Source: Pseudomonadota bacterium (lineage in GTDB: Bacteria; Pseudomonadota; Gammaproteobacteria; Burkholderiales; REEB80). From it: 42,734 nucleotides of DNA. Shown here in pieces: positions 1-8,559 of the stretch. The translations under genes were made by a program, and so were the position numbers. Under the pieces are notes generated by a model, which had not been told where the DNA came from, searched no databases, and saw only the letters and a list, made by a program, of their open reading frames with translations. Where the stretch lies: assembly GCA_028873515.1 (NCBI GenBank), contig JAGWIG010000018.1:1-42734 (forward strand), read 5' to 3'. The first letter of the stretch is position 1, and every line of letters starts with the position of its first letter.

Positions 1-125
1 ATCTGATTGGGATGCACTTCAAATTGCTGCGCCAGTTCGGCCAGCGTCTTATCGCCTGCCAATGCGGCCAACGCCACTTTGGCCTTGAATGCCGGTGAAT
101 GTGTTCGTCTCGTTCTCTTTGCCAT
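1..125 (-). CDS. IS3-family transposase OrfA, N-terminal part (cut by window edge)
   Basis: Read on the minus strand, this gives a peptide starting [20 protein letters not shown] and continuing through [15 protein letters not shown], the helix-turn-helix start of IS3-family OrfA, which binds the element's ends. Only about 41 residues are inside the window; the rest of orfA and all of orfB lie to the left. The start at 125 is chosen because GGAG lies six bases upstream; an in-frame ATG at 137 is also possible. The sequence is richer in GC than the neighbouring DNA and belongs to a different IS3 subgroup from the element at 14175-15370. The terminal inverted repeat should lie between about 140 and 240, but I cannot fix it without the other end. 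Confidence 0.8.
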   Translation of the reverse strand, partial: MAKRTRRTHSPAFKAKVALAALAGDKTLAELAQQFEVHPNQ

Positions 126-137
126 TGCCTGCTCCAT

Positions 138-757
138 TCTTTGCCCTTTCGGGCATTGTATGTCAGCAGCTCATCCACTTAGCAGATTGTTCAAATTTCT
201 TGGACCGCTTCTGTTTCTATATCATGCACTAAATTTTTAGTCAGTTTAGGGTAAGGCATGAAGAGGGTTTGCTATTTAGCAGCTTGTAGGGGGCTTTTAG
301 GGTTTTAGTTTTTTAAGGGCCATCGTAGCTTTGGAAAGTTGCGAGGTCTAAGGTTTTTCCTGTTCCGGATTTATGCCCGCGTGATTCAGGGTCTAGCCCG
401 GGTTTATTTTTTTCTGTCTTGGCTAACCTGTTTCCACTTTGACCAGGATCAGAAGCTTATTCGTTAGAATAAGCTGATGTTTGATGGGGTTCTGCAATTC
501 TGTCTTTTATGTAATTGCCAGATCAGATTGTCACCAGTATTGTGGCAGTCGTTTCTGGACTGGGAAAGGTATAGCTGAGAATTGTGCAGCTTAACCTGCA
601 GGTTTTCATGTAAACGGCACCAAACGGCACCGGCTTGAAAACCAGCGGTTCTACAGGGATAGAAAGCCAGATATATCTGGATTAACCCATCCGTTTACCT
701 GTTTTATTTGAATGTTTTTATCCGGTACTTTTCTCCATATTTTTCTTGCTTTAGGTA
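138..757. other. Intergenic stretch, probably old mobile-element flank
   Basis: No convincing gene is visible in 620 bases. The first hundred bases should contain the end of the IS3 element. A short hairpin (TGCCC/GGGCA) lies just upstream of its orfA start. A structured repeat at 593-643 is listed separately. The rest shows no coding signal. Confidence 0.5.
593..643. repeat. Inverted repeat enclosing two tandem 10-bp copies
   Basis: A perfect 12-bp palindrome, AACCTGCAGGTT (593-604), runs into GGTTTTCA (601-608), which is matched by TGAAAACC (636-643). Between the arms, AAACGGCACC occurs twice in tandem (612-621 and 622-631). Repeated short motifs of this kind are found at the ends of IS21-like elements, so this may be a relic end. 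No transposase remains are visible beside it. Confidence 0.45.
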
Positions 758-2107
758 TTAGGAGGACAGATTGTTGTTAATCTGGTATTTCTCTATGAGT
801 CGGTAGAGGGTGATACGTGAAATTTTCAGGTCACGGGCAGCTAATGAGACGTTAAAACGGCTTCTGGCCAGTGCCGAGGTTATGGCCAGTTTTTCAGCCT
901 TGTCTCGAATTTCATCCAGACTTTGGATATTACGCAGTTCTCCTCTGCGGTCGAGTCCTAAATCTTTTGCCTCAATGAGCCGTGTTTCACACATGACCAT
1001 GGCCCTTCGGATCCGATTGATTAGCTCCCGCACATTCCCCGGCCAGGAATAGGCGCCCATGACGGCAAGAGCACGCTTTGAGAATCCGGTAATCTGTTCT
1101 CGTTTTTCATTCTGGAAATGTTTGAAAAAATATCTGCTGAGTAGTTCTACGTCACCAAGACGTTCACGTAATGCAGGCATTTTGAGATACAGGACATTAA
1201 GTCTGTAATAAAGATCTTCCCTGAATTTTCCTGCTTTGACTGCTTCTTCAAGATTGATATGGCTTGCAGCGATGACACGAGCATCAGTGGTAATGGATTT
1301 GCTTGATCCAACAGGAGTAATGGTTTTTTCCTGGAGAAAACGCAAGAGGCTTGTTTGCTGATCCAAAGGCAAATCACCAATTTCATCGAGGAAAATGGTT
1401 CCTCCCTCTGCGGATTCGATATATCCAGCCTTTCGTTGATGGGCTCCGGTAAAAGCACCTTTTTCGTGGCCAAAAAGTTCTGACTGAATAAGGTTTGCAG
1501 GAATGGATCCGCAGTTAACTGCGACAAAGGGCCCTTTTTTTCTTGTTGAGCGTTCATGGATGGCTAAAGCAGCAAGTTCTTTTCCTGTTCCGGATTCGCC
1601 GTCAATAAGCAAGGGAGCATCTACCCCTGCGATCTTTCGTATGTTTTTAAATACCGCCAGCATGGCAGGGCTGGATCCAACCATTTCCTGGTTGGAGGGA
1701 AGGTCGGTCTGTTCTTCAATTTGTGAACGCTTGATCTGCGCTTTACCCCAGGCATGTCCAAGTGTTTGGAACAGTAAAGTGGGGTTTGCGGGTAAAGTAT
1801 GAAAATCGTTAAAGTGATTGCCTAAAAGAAAACTGAACTGGTTCGAAGGGTTTGCAGTTTCTGGAATCAGCGCAATCCATTCCATGGCAGGAGTACTGTC
1901 TATCAGACGGTGTACTGCCTCAATTCGTTCTGGGGCCTGATCGAGGCTTAAAAGCCCTACTAAAAAACGACCGCTGCTCCCATGATCAATTGCGTCATCA
2001 AGACCTTGACAAATGGTGGTATTCCAATCATGGGTAATTTGATTGTTATCAAGGAAGGTCAGGGGAACATTAAGCAAGGGGACAAGCAACAAGTCTCTTG
2101 AATTCAT
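758..2107 (-). CDS. Sigma-54-dependent transcriptional activator, VpsR/NtrC type
   Basis: This 449-residue protein is a bacterial enhancer-binding protein that remodels sigma-54 RNA polymerase using ATP. The central AAA+ domain (about 142-370) has Walker A GESGTGKE (170-177), the sigma-54 contact loop GAFTGA (217-222) and Walker B GGTIFLDEIG (235-244). A Fis-type helix-turn-helix lies at about 405-442 (SLAARDLKISRITLYRLIEK). The first 130 residues resemble a degenerate receiver, as in VpsR; I see no clear phospho-acceptor pocket, so activation may not use a kinase. VpsR relatives often control polysaccharide or biofilm genes. The next gene upstream on the same strand is a glycosyltransferase-like protein, but a 436-bp gap makes a shared transcript unlikely. 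Its targets are not visible here. Confidence 0.9.
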   Translation of the reverse strand: MNSRDLLLVPLLNVPLTFLDNNQITHDWNTTICQGLDDAIDHGSSGRFLVGLLSLDQAPERIEAVHRLIDSTPAMEWIALIPETANPSNQFSFLLGNHFNDFHTLPANPTLLFQTLGHAWGKAQIKRSQIEEQTDLPSNQEMVGSSPAMLAVFKNIRKIAGVDAPLLIDGESGTGKELAALAIHERSTRKKGPFVAVNCGSIPANLIQSELFGHEKGAFTGAHQRKAGYIESAEGGTIFLDEIGDLPLDQQTSLLRFLQEKTITPVGSSKSITTDARVIAASHINLEEAVKAGKFREDLYYRLNVLYLKMPALRERLGDVELLSRYFFKHFQNEKREQITGFSKRALAVMGAYSWPGNVRELINRIRRAMVMCETRLIEAKDLGLDRRGELRNIQSLDEIRDKAEKLAITSALARSRFNVSLAARDLKISRITLYRLIEKYQINNNLSS

Positions 2108-2543
2108 ATTATCAACTTTCTATCAGTTCTTATAAGCATAAGCTCGTTTAACCTTGGTGTATACTTGGCGCCGCTTAGTGCCTATTGTCATTTTGATCTA
2201 ACTACCAGTCATCAATAATATGGTTTTGTAGAAACACTTAGTGTTCAGTGATAATGAGTTTTTTAATAAAATATTGTATTTTTTAATTTATTTGTAACAT
2301 TAATTTAAAATTCATCAGACTAACAATAATGATTTTAATATATTAATGATAATTACCAATGTCAATATAAATTTCAGGTCATGGGACCAGTTATAAAAAA
2401 ACCAGATATAAATAAGTTAGATAGCTAGCTATCACTGGAGTTTATTGTAATTGAAAGTTAAGGGTTTGTTATTGATTATTGTCAATTTATCTGTCATAAA
2501 AAATGAAAATTATGATGAATGCAGAGTTACCATTAAAATGTGA
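2108..2543. other. Intergenic region with probable promoter of the sigma-54 activator gene
   Basis: These 436 very AT-rich bases separate two minus-strand genes. They should hold the promoter of the activator gene that starts at 2107. A short palindrome, AACAC-TTA-GTGTT (2233-2245), could be an operator, but nothing else supports that. I found no confident -24/-12 element and no coding signal. Confidence 0.4.
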
Positions 2544-4850
2544 CTAGATGGATTGCTTCACCAGTAAGAAGGTTATCTTTGCTACCGCACGGGGAGTATT
2601 CATTAATATTTCCAGAGACAGGTTCTTATCCTTTTTTAGTTTTTCACCGTTTTCGCTCAAATGGATTTGTGTTGAGGTGCTCTCAATCTGTTGCTGGATT
2701 TCATTAGGTAAAGCCTCAATGAGGTATTTAAGGCTTTGGACATTGAAGGTGCGTCGGTTTAGTGGATGGCTCCAGGCAATAAATGACAGATCATTTGTCA
2801 CTAGAAGTTCAAGGGTTCCTGAAAATGACAGCAAGTGCCAGCAATCGGTGAGGAAACTCGAAATATCGTAAATCTTTTCTAGAACATGTGTAATCAGAAC
2901 CCGGTCAAATCCGGATTCTGGTCGTGGAACAGATGAAAAGGGGTTGTTCAGGTTGCCAGCATCAACTGGTATCCCGTAAGAATCAGGTTCGGCATGCCCT
3001 TCTGCATATAGATGTAAAAGCTTTTTATTTCCATAGACATTAAATGACGTCGGTTTTAATCCGTTTTTATATCCTTCCCAAGCCATTATGTAGGCATGCT
3101 CAAGGTTGCGGGTAAACTTTGGCGTATCAAAAAGTGTAAGACTGGAGCGTTGCTCCCGTAGATATGTGCGAATTTCTGCTAGTTTTTTGGAATCCCTTGC
3201 AAGATTTTCAGCGAGTAACTCATACTCTTCGGGTGAGTGGGTTATGAGTTGAGGTAAACCGGATGCATGAAGCAGGCTTGCTGCTACGCGTGAAGCAAAG
3301 CTTTGTCCTGTCAAGGTAATGATTGGAACTCCAGCCCATAGTGCATCACTTGCAGTCGTATGGGCGTTGATGGGAGCCGTATCGAGAAAAAGATCAGCAA
3401 GAGCGATACGCGCAAGATGTTCAGCCTGGGATAGTTTGGGCGCGAACACTACCCTTTCCGGACTGATCCCGGCTTTATCTGCTTCGTTCAGAAGATTGGA
3501 TTTGGTTTGCGGGTGTGTATTCAGAAGCCAGAGTAGTGAATGTGGAATTTTATGAAGCAGCCGCATCCAGAGGGTGAAAATCTCCGGCGTAATCTTGTAG
3601 GCATTATTGAAGGCACAGAAGACAAAAGCCTGATCTGGTATGTCAAGCTCTGACCGATGTGGCGGTTTCCCCATGACACGAAATCTGTCGTTACATTGAT
3701 AGGTGTCAGGCAGGCGAATGATCCTCTCGTCAAAAAAAGGTTCGCTCTCTGGCGGCGTTATAACATGATCTGTAATAAGGTAATCCATGCTGGGCATACC
3801 GAGAGTTCCTGGGTAACCTAGCCATGAAATCTGGACAGGCGCTGGCTTCAGACAGAAAATCTCCGGGCGGGCGCCAGTTGTATAGCCTTTTAGGTCGATT
3901 AGAAGATTGATGCCATCAGCGCGGATTTTTGTTGCGATATCAAAAGCGCTATAATCAAAAAGTTCTTCAAAATGATCAAATGCTGACATCATTCTGTCAT
4001 GCATATCATCCTTTATGACAGGTCCAATCGAGTAGCCTGTGATTTTAAACCTGCTGCGATCGTGTAGTTCTATCACTTCAGCAAGAAGGAAACTGGTTGC
4101 ATGCGCATAGAAGTCGGCAGAAACGTAGCCAATGTGAATTCGTGGATCATTATGACTGTCAGGTGGTTGTTTTTCTTTAATGAGAGGTGTAAGCCCTTTT
4201 GAGATTTCGGACGCAAAATGTCGCGCCCATTTTTGCTGAACCGATGCATCGGCAATAAAACTCAGAACCGTAAAAGGAGCTACCCGCTCATGGGAAGGTT
4301 GGGGGGTAATTAGGCTAAATCTCTGGCGGAGCTTGTCAAGTAGCTCCCAATCGCATAGATGTTGTCTGATGAAACAGGATAAGGCTAGAGTTTCAGGGTC
4401 ATCAGGTTTGAGTTTTAAAGCGTTATCATAAGCTGTTTTCGCTGCTGAATAGTCCTGTATGTCCCGTAAGGCACTTCCAAGGTTATTCCAGGCCAGGATA
4501 TGGTCAGGACTTAAGGAAACAGCACGTTCTAATGCCTGGATAGCCTTTTCTTTCAGGTTCATTGATAAAAGGATGCTTGCATAGGTGTTATAGGTATTGC
4601 CTACCTGATTGTTGATCGATATTGCTTGTTCGAGAAAAGTGCGTGCTTTTTGAAATTGCCCTAGCTGGTAGAATGCAAGTCCTGATAGATGCAAGGCATC
4701 GAAATGCCCCGGGCTGAGTTTAAGGACACGGGTGTATTGTACAAGCGCTTCACCAACCCTGTTCTTTTTATGGGCTTCAATGCCGGAATTCAAGATTTTG
4801 GTTAGGGACTGAATGGAATGGTTTTGTGATTTGTTTTTGTTTTTGGTCAT
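2544..4850 (-). CDS. TPR protein with O-GlcNAc transferase (SPINDLY-like) domain and methyltransferase-like C-terminus
   Basis: This 768-residue protein has three parts. TPR repeats fill about 20-160. A glycosyltransferase-41 region (about 235-600) carries GYVSADFYAHATSFLL (241-256), DLKGYTTGARPEIF (319-332), the QISWLGYPGTLGMPSMDYLI stretch (340-359) and NAHTTASDALWAGVP (495-509), all typical of bacterial SPINDLY/OGT proteins that attach sugars to protein Ser/Thr or sometimes Asn. The last 160 residues look like a SAM-methyltransferase fold (FDRVLITHVLEKIYD at 648-662, RRTFNVQSLKYL at 699-710), but the glycine-rich SAM loop expected near 610 reads LLHLYAEG and seems broken. The product is probably cytoplasmic. 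The likely role is protein glycosylation, but the target is unknown. The start has only a weak ribosome site. The msrP gene runs divergently. Confidence 0.85.
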   Translation of the reverse strand: MTKNKNKSQNHSIQSLTKILNSGIEAHKKNRVGEALVQYTRVLKLSPGHFDALHLSGLAFYQLGQFQKARTFLEQAISINNQVGNTYNTYASILLSMNLKEKAIQALERAVSLSPDHILAWNNLGSALRDIQDYSAAKTAYDNALKLKPDDPETLALSCFIRQHLCDWELLDKLRQRFSLITPQPSHERVAPFTVLSFIADASVQQKWARHFASEISKGLTPLIKEKQPPDSHNDPRIHIGYVSADFYAHATSFLLAEVIELHDRSRFKITGYSIGPVIKDDMHDRMMSAFDHFEELFDYSAFDIATKIRADGINLLIDLKGYTTGARPEIFCLKPAPVQISWLGYPGTLGMPSMDYLITDHVITPPESEPFFDERIIRLPDTYQCNDRFRVMGKPPHRSELDIPDQAFVFCAFNNAYKITPEIFTLWMRLLHKIPHSLLWLLNTHPQTKSNLLNEADKAGISPERVVFAPKLSQAEHLARIALADLFLDTAPINAHTTASDALWAGVPIITLTGQSFASRVAASLLHASGLPQLITHSPEEYELLAENLARDSKKLAEIRTYLREQRSSLTLFDTPKFTRNLEHAYIMAWEGYKNGLKPTSFNVYGNKKLLHLYAEGHAEPDSYGIPVDAGNLNNPFSSVPRPESGFDRVLITHVLEKIYDISSFLTDCWHLLSFSGTLELLVTNDLSFIAWSHPLNRRTFNVQSLKYLIEALPNEIQQQIESTSTQIHLSENGEKLKKDKNLSLEILMNTPRAVAKITFLLVKQSI

Positions 4851-5060
4851 GGTAAAACGATAATGGGTCTGGACAGTTATGGCAAGTACTGCACGCAGGA
4901 ATATGCTAGGACTTAATACGGTGTTTTTTATCGTGTTGAAATAACCCGGATCCAGGTAAAGGGATTTGTTGAGCGATTTTGATCAGTCAATAGGTAATAT
5001 AAAGCGTTACTTTAGAGAAGAGACTTTTTATTCAGTAACTCATTTATTTTGGGTTGATAG

Positions 5061-6005
5061 ATGTCCATTCATAAGCGCGATGATATTCTTTCTTCTGAAA
5101 TTACCGACGAAAACATTTACCTTGGTCGCCGGGAGTTTTTTTGTAAGGCGGCTAAACTTGGATTCATTGTTCCCGGCCTCAAATTTGGAACGGCTGAGGC
5201 TGCGGGATTCCTGAATCTTTTTTCACCTATAAAACCGTCTGCATTACCTGATGATAAGTTGACTTCATTTCAGAATATTACCCATTACAATAATTTTTAT
5301 GAATTTGGAACCAGTAAGAGTGATCCAGCAAAGTATGCAGGTATGCTTAAAACTTCCCCTTGGGAAGTTAAGGTCGAGGGTCTGGTCCGCTATCCAAGAA
5401 CTTACTCAATTGATGACTTGTTTAAAACATATCCTCAAGAGGATCGTATCTATCGTCTGAGGTGCGTTGAAGCCTGGTCTATGGTAATACCTTGGCGGGG
5501 TTTTTCTTTAGCGCATCTTCTTAAGAAGGCAGATCCATTGGGAAATGCACGCTTTGTTGAATTTTGGACGTTGCATGATCCGCAGCAGATGCCGGGCCAG
5601 AATATTCCTGTACTTGAGTGGCCATATCGTGAAGGATTACGCCTGGATGAAGCCATGCATCCATTAACGATATTAGCTACCGGGCTCTACGGTAAATCTT
5701 TACCTAATCAGGATGGGGCACCGGTGCGACTCGTGATACCCTGGAAATATGGCTTTAAAAGTATAAAGTCTATTGTAAAAATACGTCTTATTGATCATAT
5801 GCCTAGAACATCATGGGAATTGGCTGCACCTAATGAATATGGTTTTTATTCCAATGTTAATCCTTCAGTTAATCATCCACGATGGAGTCAGGCCACTGAG
5901 CGGCGGATTGGTGAATGGGATTTACGTAAAACGCTATTATTTAATGGTTATGCAAACGAGGTGGCAAGTTTATATACTGGAATGAATCTTCGCAAGAATT
6001 TTTAG
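5061..6005 (+). CDS. msrP: Periplasmic protein-methionine-sulfoxide reductase, catalytic subunit MsrP
   Basis: MsrP (YedY) is a molybdopterin enzyme that reduces oxidised methionines in periplasmic proteins, taking electrons from the membrane haem protein MsrQ. The 314-residue product starts with a twin-arginine signal (GRREFF, 22-27, then a hydrophobic run and AEA at about 45-47), as expected for export of a folded cofactor enzyme. The sulfite-oxidase fold is clear, and Cys135 in [18 protein letters not shown] is the expected Mo ligand. The next gene, seven bases downstream, is msrQ. The ribosome site is weak. The upstream 210-bp region is shared with the divergent TPR gene. Length matches the family (about 330 residues in Escherichia coli). 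Confidence 0.95.
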   Translation: MSIHKRDDILSSEITDENIYLGRREFFCKAAKLGFIVPGLKFGTAEAAGFLNLFSPIKPSALPDDKLTSFQNITHYNNFYEFGTSKSDPAKYAGMLKTSPWEVKVEGLVRYPRTYSIDDLFKTYPQEDRIYRLRCVEAWSMVIPWRGFSLAHLLKKADPLGNARFVEFWTLHDPQQMPGQNIPVLEWPYREGLRLDEAMHPLTILATGLYGKSLPNQDGAPVRLVIPWKYGFKSIKSIVKIRLIDHMPRTSWELAAPNEYGFYSNVNPSVNHPRWSQATERRIGEWDLRKTLLFNGYANEVASLYTGMNLRKNF

Positions 6006-6012
6006 AGTAGGC

Positions 6013-6645
6013 ATGAATGTGAAATGGATTAAATTTCTAGTTTTTTTGATTTGTCTCCTTCCACTGCTACGGCTTGTGCTTCTGGGTCTATTCGATGGAT
6101 TAGGCCCGAACCCGGTATCTCATCTCATTCATTCGACAGGTGTTTGGTCACTGGTATTATTGCTGGTTACTTTGAGCATTACTCCATTGAGGAGACTTTT
6201 TGAAGTTTCGCAGATTTTAAGGCTGCGACGCATGTTTGGACAGTATGCCTTCTTTTATGGCTTGCTTCATTTCTTGATCTATGCATGGTTTGACCAGTAT
6301 TTTGAATGGCAAGGTATATGGCGTGACATCATGTCTCGCCCATTTATCCTTGTTGGTTTCATAAGCCTTTTTTTTCTTGTGCCGATGTCGGTAACCTCTA
6401 CCAACAGATGGGTCCGGCGATTAGGAGTAAGATGGTGGCGTAGGATTCACTGGCTGATTTATCCATCAGCATTTTTAGCTGTTTTGCATTTTTGGCTCGA
6501 AGTAAAGCGCGATATTCGGGAGCCCTTGATTTATGCAATTCTGCTTGGGATACTGTTCCTGTATCGTATTGGCTATGCTTTTTTGTGTGGCAGGACAAAA
6601 CCGTTATTAAACAGTAATCAAGATTGTGCAGGGGTTCAGCGCTGA
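6013..6645 (+). CDS. msrQ: Haem-binding membrane subunit MsrQ
   Basis: MsrQ (YedZ) is an inner-membrane b-type cytochrome that passes electrons from quinol or a flavin reductase to MsrP. The 210-residue product is almost entirely hydrophobic, with about six membrane segments. It includes the family features HSTGVWSLVLLL near 37, LRRMFGQYAFFYGLLHFLIY (helix with His haem ligand) and RRIHWLIYPSAFLAVLHFWL, where further histidines are placed as haem ligands. It starts seven bases after msrP, so the two are co-transcribed. The length is normal for the family. Confidence 0.94.
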   Translation: MNVKWIKFLVFLICLLPLLRLVLLGLFDGLGPNPVSHLIHSTGVWSLVLLLVTLSITPLRRLFEVSQILRLRRMFGQYAFFYGLLHFLIYAWFDQYFEWQGIWRDIMSRPFILVGFISLFFLVPMSVTSTNRWVRRLGVRWWRRIHWLIYPSAFLAVLHFWLEVKRDIREPLIYAILLGILFLYRIGYAFLCGRTKPLLNSNQDCAGVQR

Positions 6646-6662
6646 AGCAGGGTAAGGAGTTA

Positions 6663-7046
6663 ATGATGGTGCATGCAAAGTCCTTTATTTTTATCCGGTT
6701 AGGTGCGGTATTCGTTATTATGGCTTTTTTGGGCGGGTGCGCAACAATTGGTCGCTCTACCCCTCCGGTTACTGTTGCTGAAATCGAAGTCTGGAGCCAG
6801 GCAGGAATGCCGCCTTCCGAGATTGTCCATCGTATGCAGAAGGCAGGTGATGTTTATCGACTTTCTGCTTCTCAGCTTGCAGATCTGCGTTCACAGGGTG
6901 TGGACAATATGGTCATTAACTATATGCAACAGACCTATTTAAGGGAACAACGGTTGCAGGGGCGTTTTGAGGGATATGGATGCTGTTCGCCGCATTTGGG
7001 TTTTGGCGATGAATTTTATGGTAGTGGAATATGGATGGGTTATTGA
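6663..7046 (+). CDS. Small predicted lipoprotein, unknown function
   Basis: The 127-residue product has a hydrophobic signal ending in a lipobox, LGGC, so it should be lipid-anchored in the envelope. The mature part contains VAEIEVWSQAGMPPSEIVHR and a second similar unit (YRLSASQLADLRSQGVDNMV), a small helical module seen in other unnamed envelope lipoproteins. The tail is rich in Gly, Tyr and Phe. The start at 6663 is chosen because AAGGAG (6654-6659) sits just upstream; an upstream in-frame ATG at 6624 would lie inside msrQ. It follows msrQ by 17 bases and is probably in the same operon, though a link with methionine repair is only suggested by position. Confidence 0.75.
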   Translation: MMVHAKSFIFIRLGAVFVIMAFLGGCATIGRSTPPVTVAEIEVWSQAGMPPSEIVHRMQKAGDVYRLSASQLADLRSQGVDNMVINYMQQTYLREQRLQGRFEGYGCCSPHLGFGDEFYGSGIWMGY

Positions 7047-7160
7047 TATTTGTTTATCTCAATCCGGTCTGCTAGTAGAAATAAGCCGAAAAAAACTACT
7101 TTTCCTGTTCAAATCAATATTAGGATACCTGATATTTGCAGAATTCCGATTCAGAGTCTT

Positions 7161-7916
7161 TCAAGGTAAATCATAGCCGTTATGGGCAATGATGGTACGC
7201 GCTTGAGGGGTTTGCATCCATGTATAGAAATCGGTGGCAGTCTTGCCTGCATTTTTTAGAAGAACCATATATTGTTTAATAGGATCATAGAGGCTTTGCG
7301 AGATCAGGGTGAAATACCCCTTACTAGCAAATTCAGGAGCTATTGCCAAGGAGTAAGGAATGATCCCGCCGTCAGCATTTAATGCTGCATGTGCCGTAGT
7401 ATAACTGCTTAAGGCGGGAATAATTTCAGGTTGCAGCCTGACCCAGAGTCTAAGGCGCATAAGGGCTTGGCGTGCTGCACGACCATATGCACATTGTTCA
7501 GTATTTGGTACGGCAAAACGGTTTATCCGGTTTTGCCTGCTCAGAAGAGCAAGTTTTGAAAAGGATAGCGGAGGCGATAAGATTGAACCTTTTGGAGCAT
7601 ATAAGGCTAGATAGCCCGTAGCGTAAATTTTTCCATTATCTAGTGCTTTACCAGAACGTAAGACTTTGACGATTGAGTTTTTATCATCGGCAAGAAATAA
7701 CTGATAGGGTGTGCCGTGATTAATTTGTATGCTAAGACTTTTACTGGAAGCAAATTTGAAGTCGATTGCCTCGCCAGTTTGTAGTGTGAACAGCGAAACA
7801 AGTTTAGGTAAAACATTCTGCAGATCGGAACTTGCAGCAATAAGAGGGACATCACTTGCAAGACACGTAAGGCTGCTGCAAAGTAATACGGCGGTAATTA
7901 TCATTCGTATTAGCAT
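7161..7916 (-). CDS. modA: Periplasmic molybdate-binding protein, ModA family
   Basis: The 251-residue product has a signal peptide (MLIRMIITAVLLCSSLTCLA) followed by a type-II periplasmic binding fold. VPLIAASSDLQNVLPKLVSL matches the ModA start, ASSKSLSIQINHGTPYQLFL carries the oxyanion-binding Ser, and RFAVPNTEQCAYGRAARQAL corresponds to the family's conserved AxPxxxPYGxAA stretch. ModA delivers molybdate or tungstate to ModBC, but no modB or modC is in the window. The frame stays open for 105 more codons upstream to 8231; that extension is low-complexity and unlike ModA, so I start at the signal peptide, although no strong ribosome site is visible there. The downstream neighbours msrPQ encode a molybdoenzyme. 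Specificity for molybdate is inferred from family and context. Confidence 0.82.
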   Translation of the reverse strand: MLIRMIITAVLLCSSLTCLASDVPLIAASSDLQNVLPKLVSLFTLQTGEAIDFKFASSKSLSIQINHGTPYQLFLADDKNSIVKVLRSGKALDNGKIYATGYLALYAPKGSILSPPLSFSKLALLSRQNRINRFAVPNTEQCAYGRAARQALMRLRLWVRLQPEIIPALSSYTTAHAALNADGGIIPYSLAIAPEFASKGYFTLISQSLYDPIKQYMVLLKNAGKTATDFYTWMQTPQARTIIAHNGYDLP

Positions 7917-8510
7917 ATTGACAATATAGGTTTTGTTCGCAGTAATGCGTAGTTGAAGCCTGCAGGGCTTGAACAGATATTTTTTCTGTAGAGGGCAGAA
8001 AAGTCTGCAGAATTTTATGTTCGACAGTGGCGAATAATTCACTTTTGGGATGGGAATAGAGTTAGCTCCATAATTTTCATTAGGTAAATTGCTTTCTTTT
8101 TGATTATTGATAGCTGGTAAAGTTGGGGCCTGATTTTGGGTAGGATGTCTGTATTTCAAGAACGGATTAAATAAACCAATCGCATAGTCAGAAAAATTGT
8201 ACATATCGTATTGATCAGGAAGAACCACCAAGTTTAGAGATTAACTTATTTTTATAATAAATAAACCTTCTGGAATGAGTATACTGCTCATATATCAGGC
8301 TTCATAGCAACATTTTAATGCCAAGAACGTGATTTATTCTGGTTAATGAATAACTATTCTGAAATTATTAACAGATTTTAAATTTTTTAAAATATCGCCT
8401 TATAAAGGATGATGAACTTTTAGAAGAAGTAAAGGGGTTGTAGAGGAAATTCTCAAATAATTAAGACATACTGGCCAGTATCGCAGAATGAAAATTTAAT
8501 TTGCAATTGA
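7917..8510. other. Upstream region of modA
   Basis: The minus-strand frame of modA stays open up to 8231 but has no recognisable protein character there. The remaining AT-rich part (8232-8510) lies between modA and the terminator of the Asr-like gene and should contain the modA promoter. I looked for a ModE-type palindrome and saw none. Confidence 0.4.
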
Positions 8511-8541
8511 AAGAAAACTTGGGCCAGCTGAACTGGCCCAA
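8511..8541 (-). terminator. Rho-independent terminator of the Asr-like gene
   Basis: A perfect 9-bp stem, TTGGGCCAG/CTGGCCCAA (8519-8527 with 8533-8541), has a 5-base loop. On the minus strand it is followed by GTTTTCTTTC. It begins about 19 bases after the stop codon of the minus-strand gene at 8560-8943. Confidence 0.88.
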
Positions 8542-8559
8542 ATGTACTATTATTACGGA

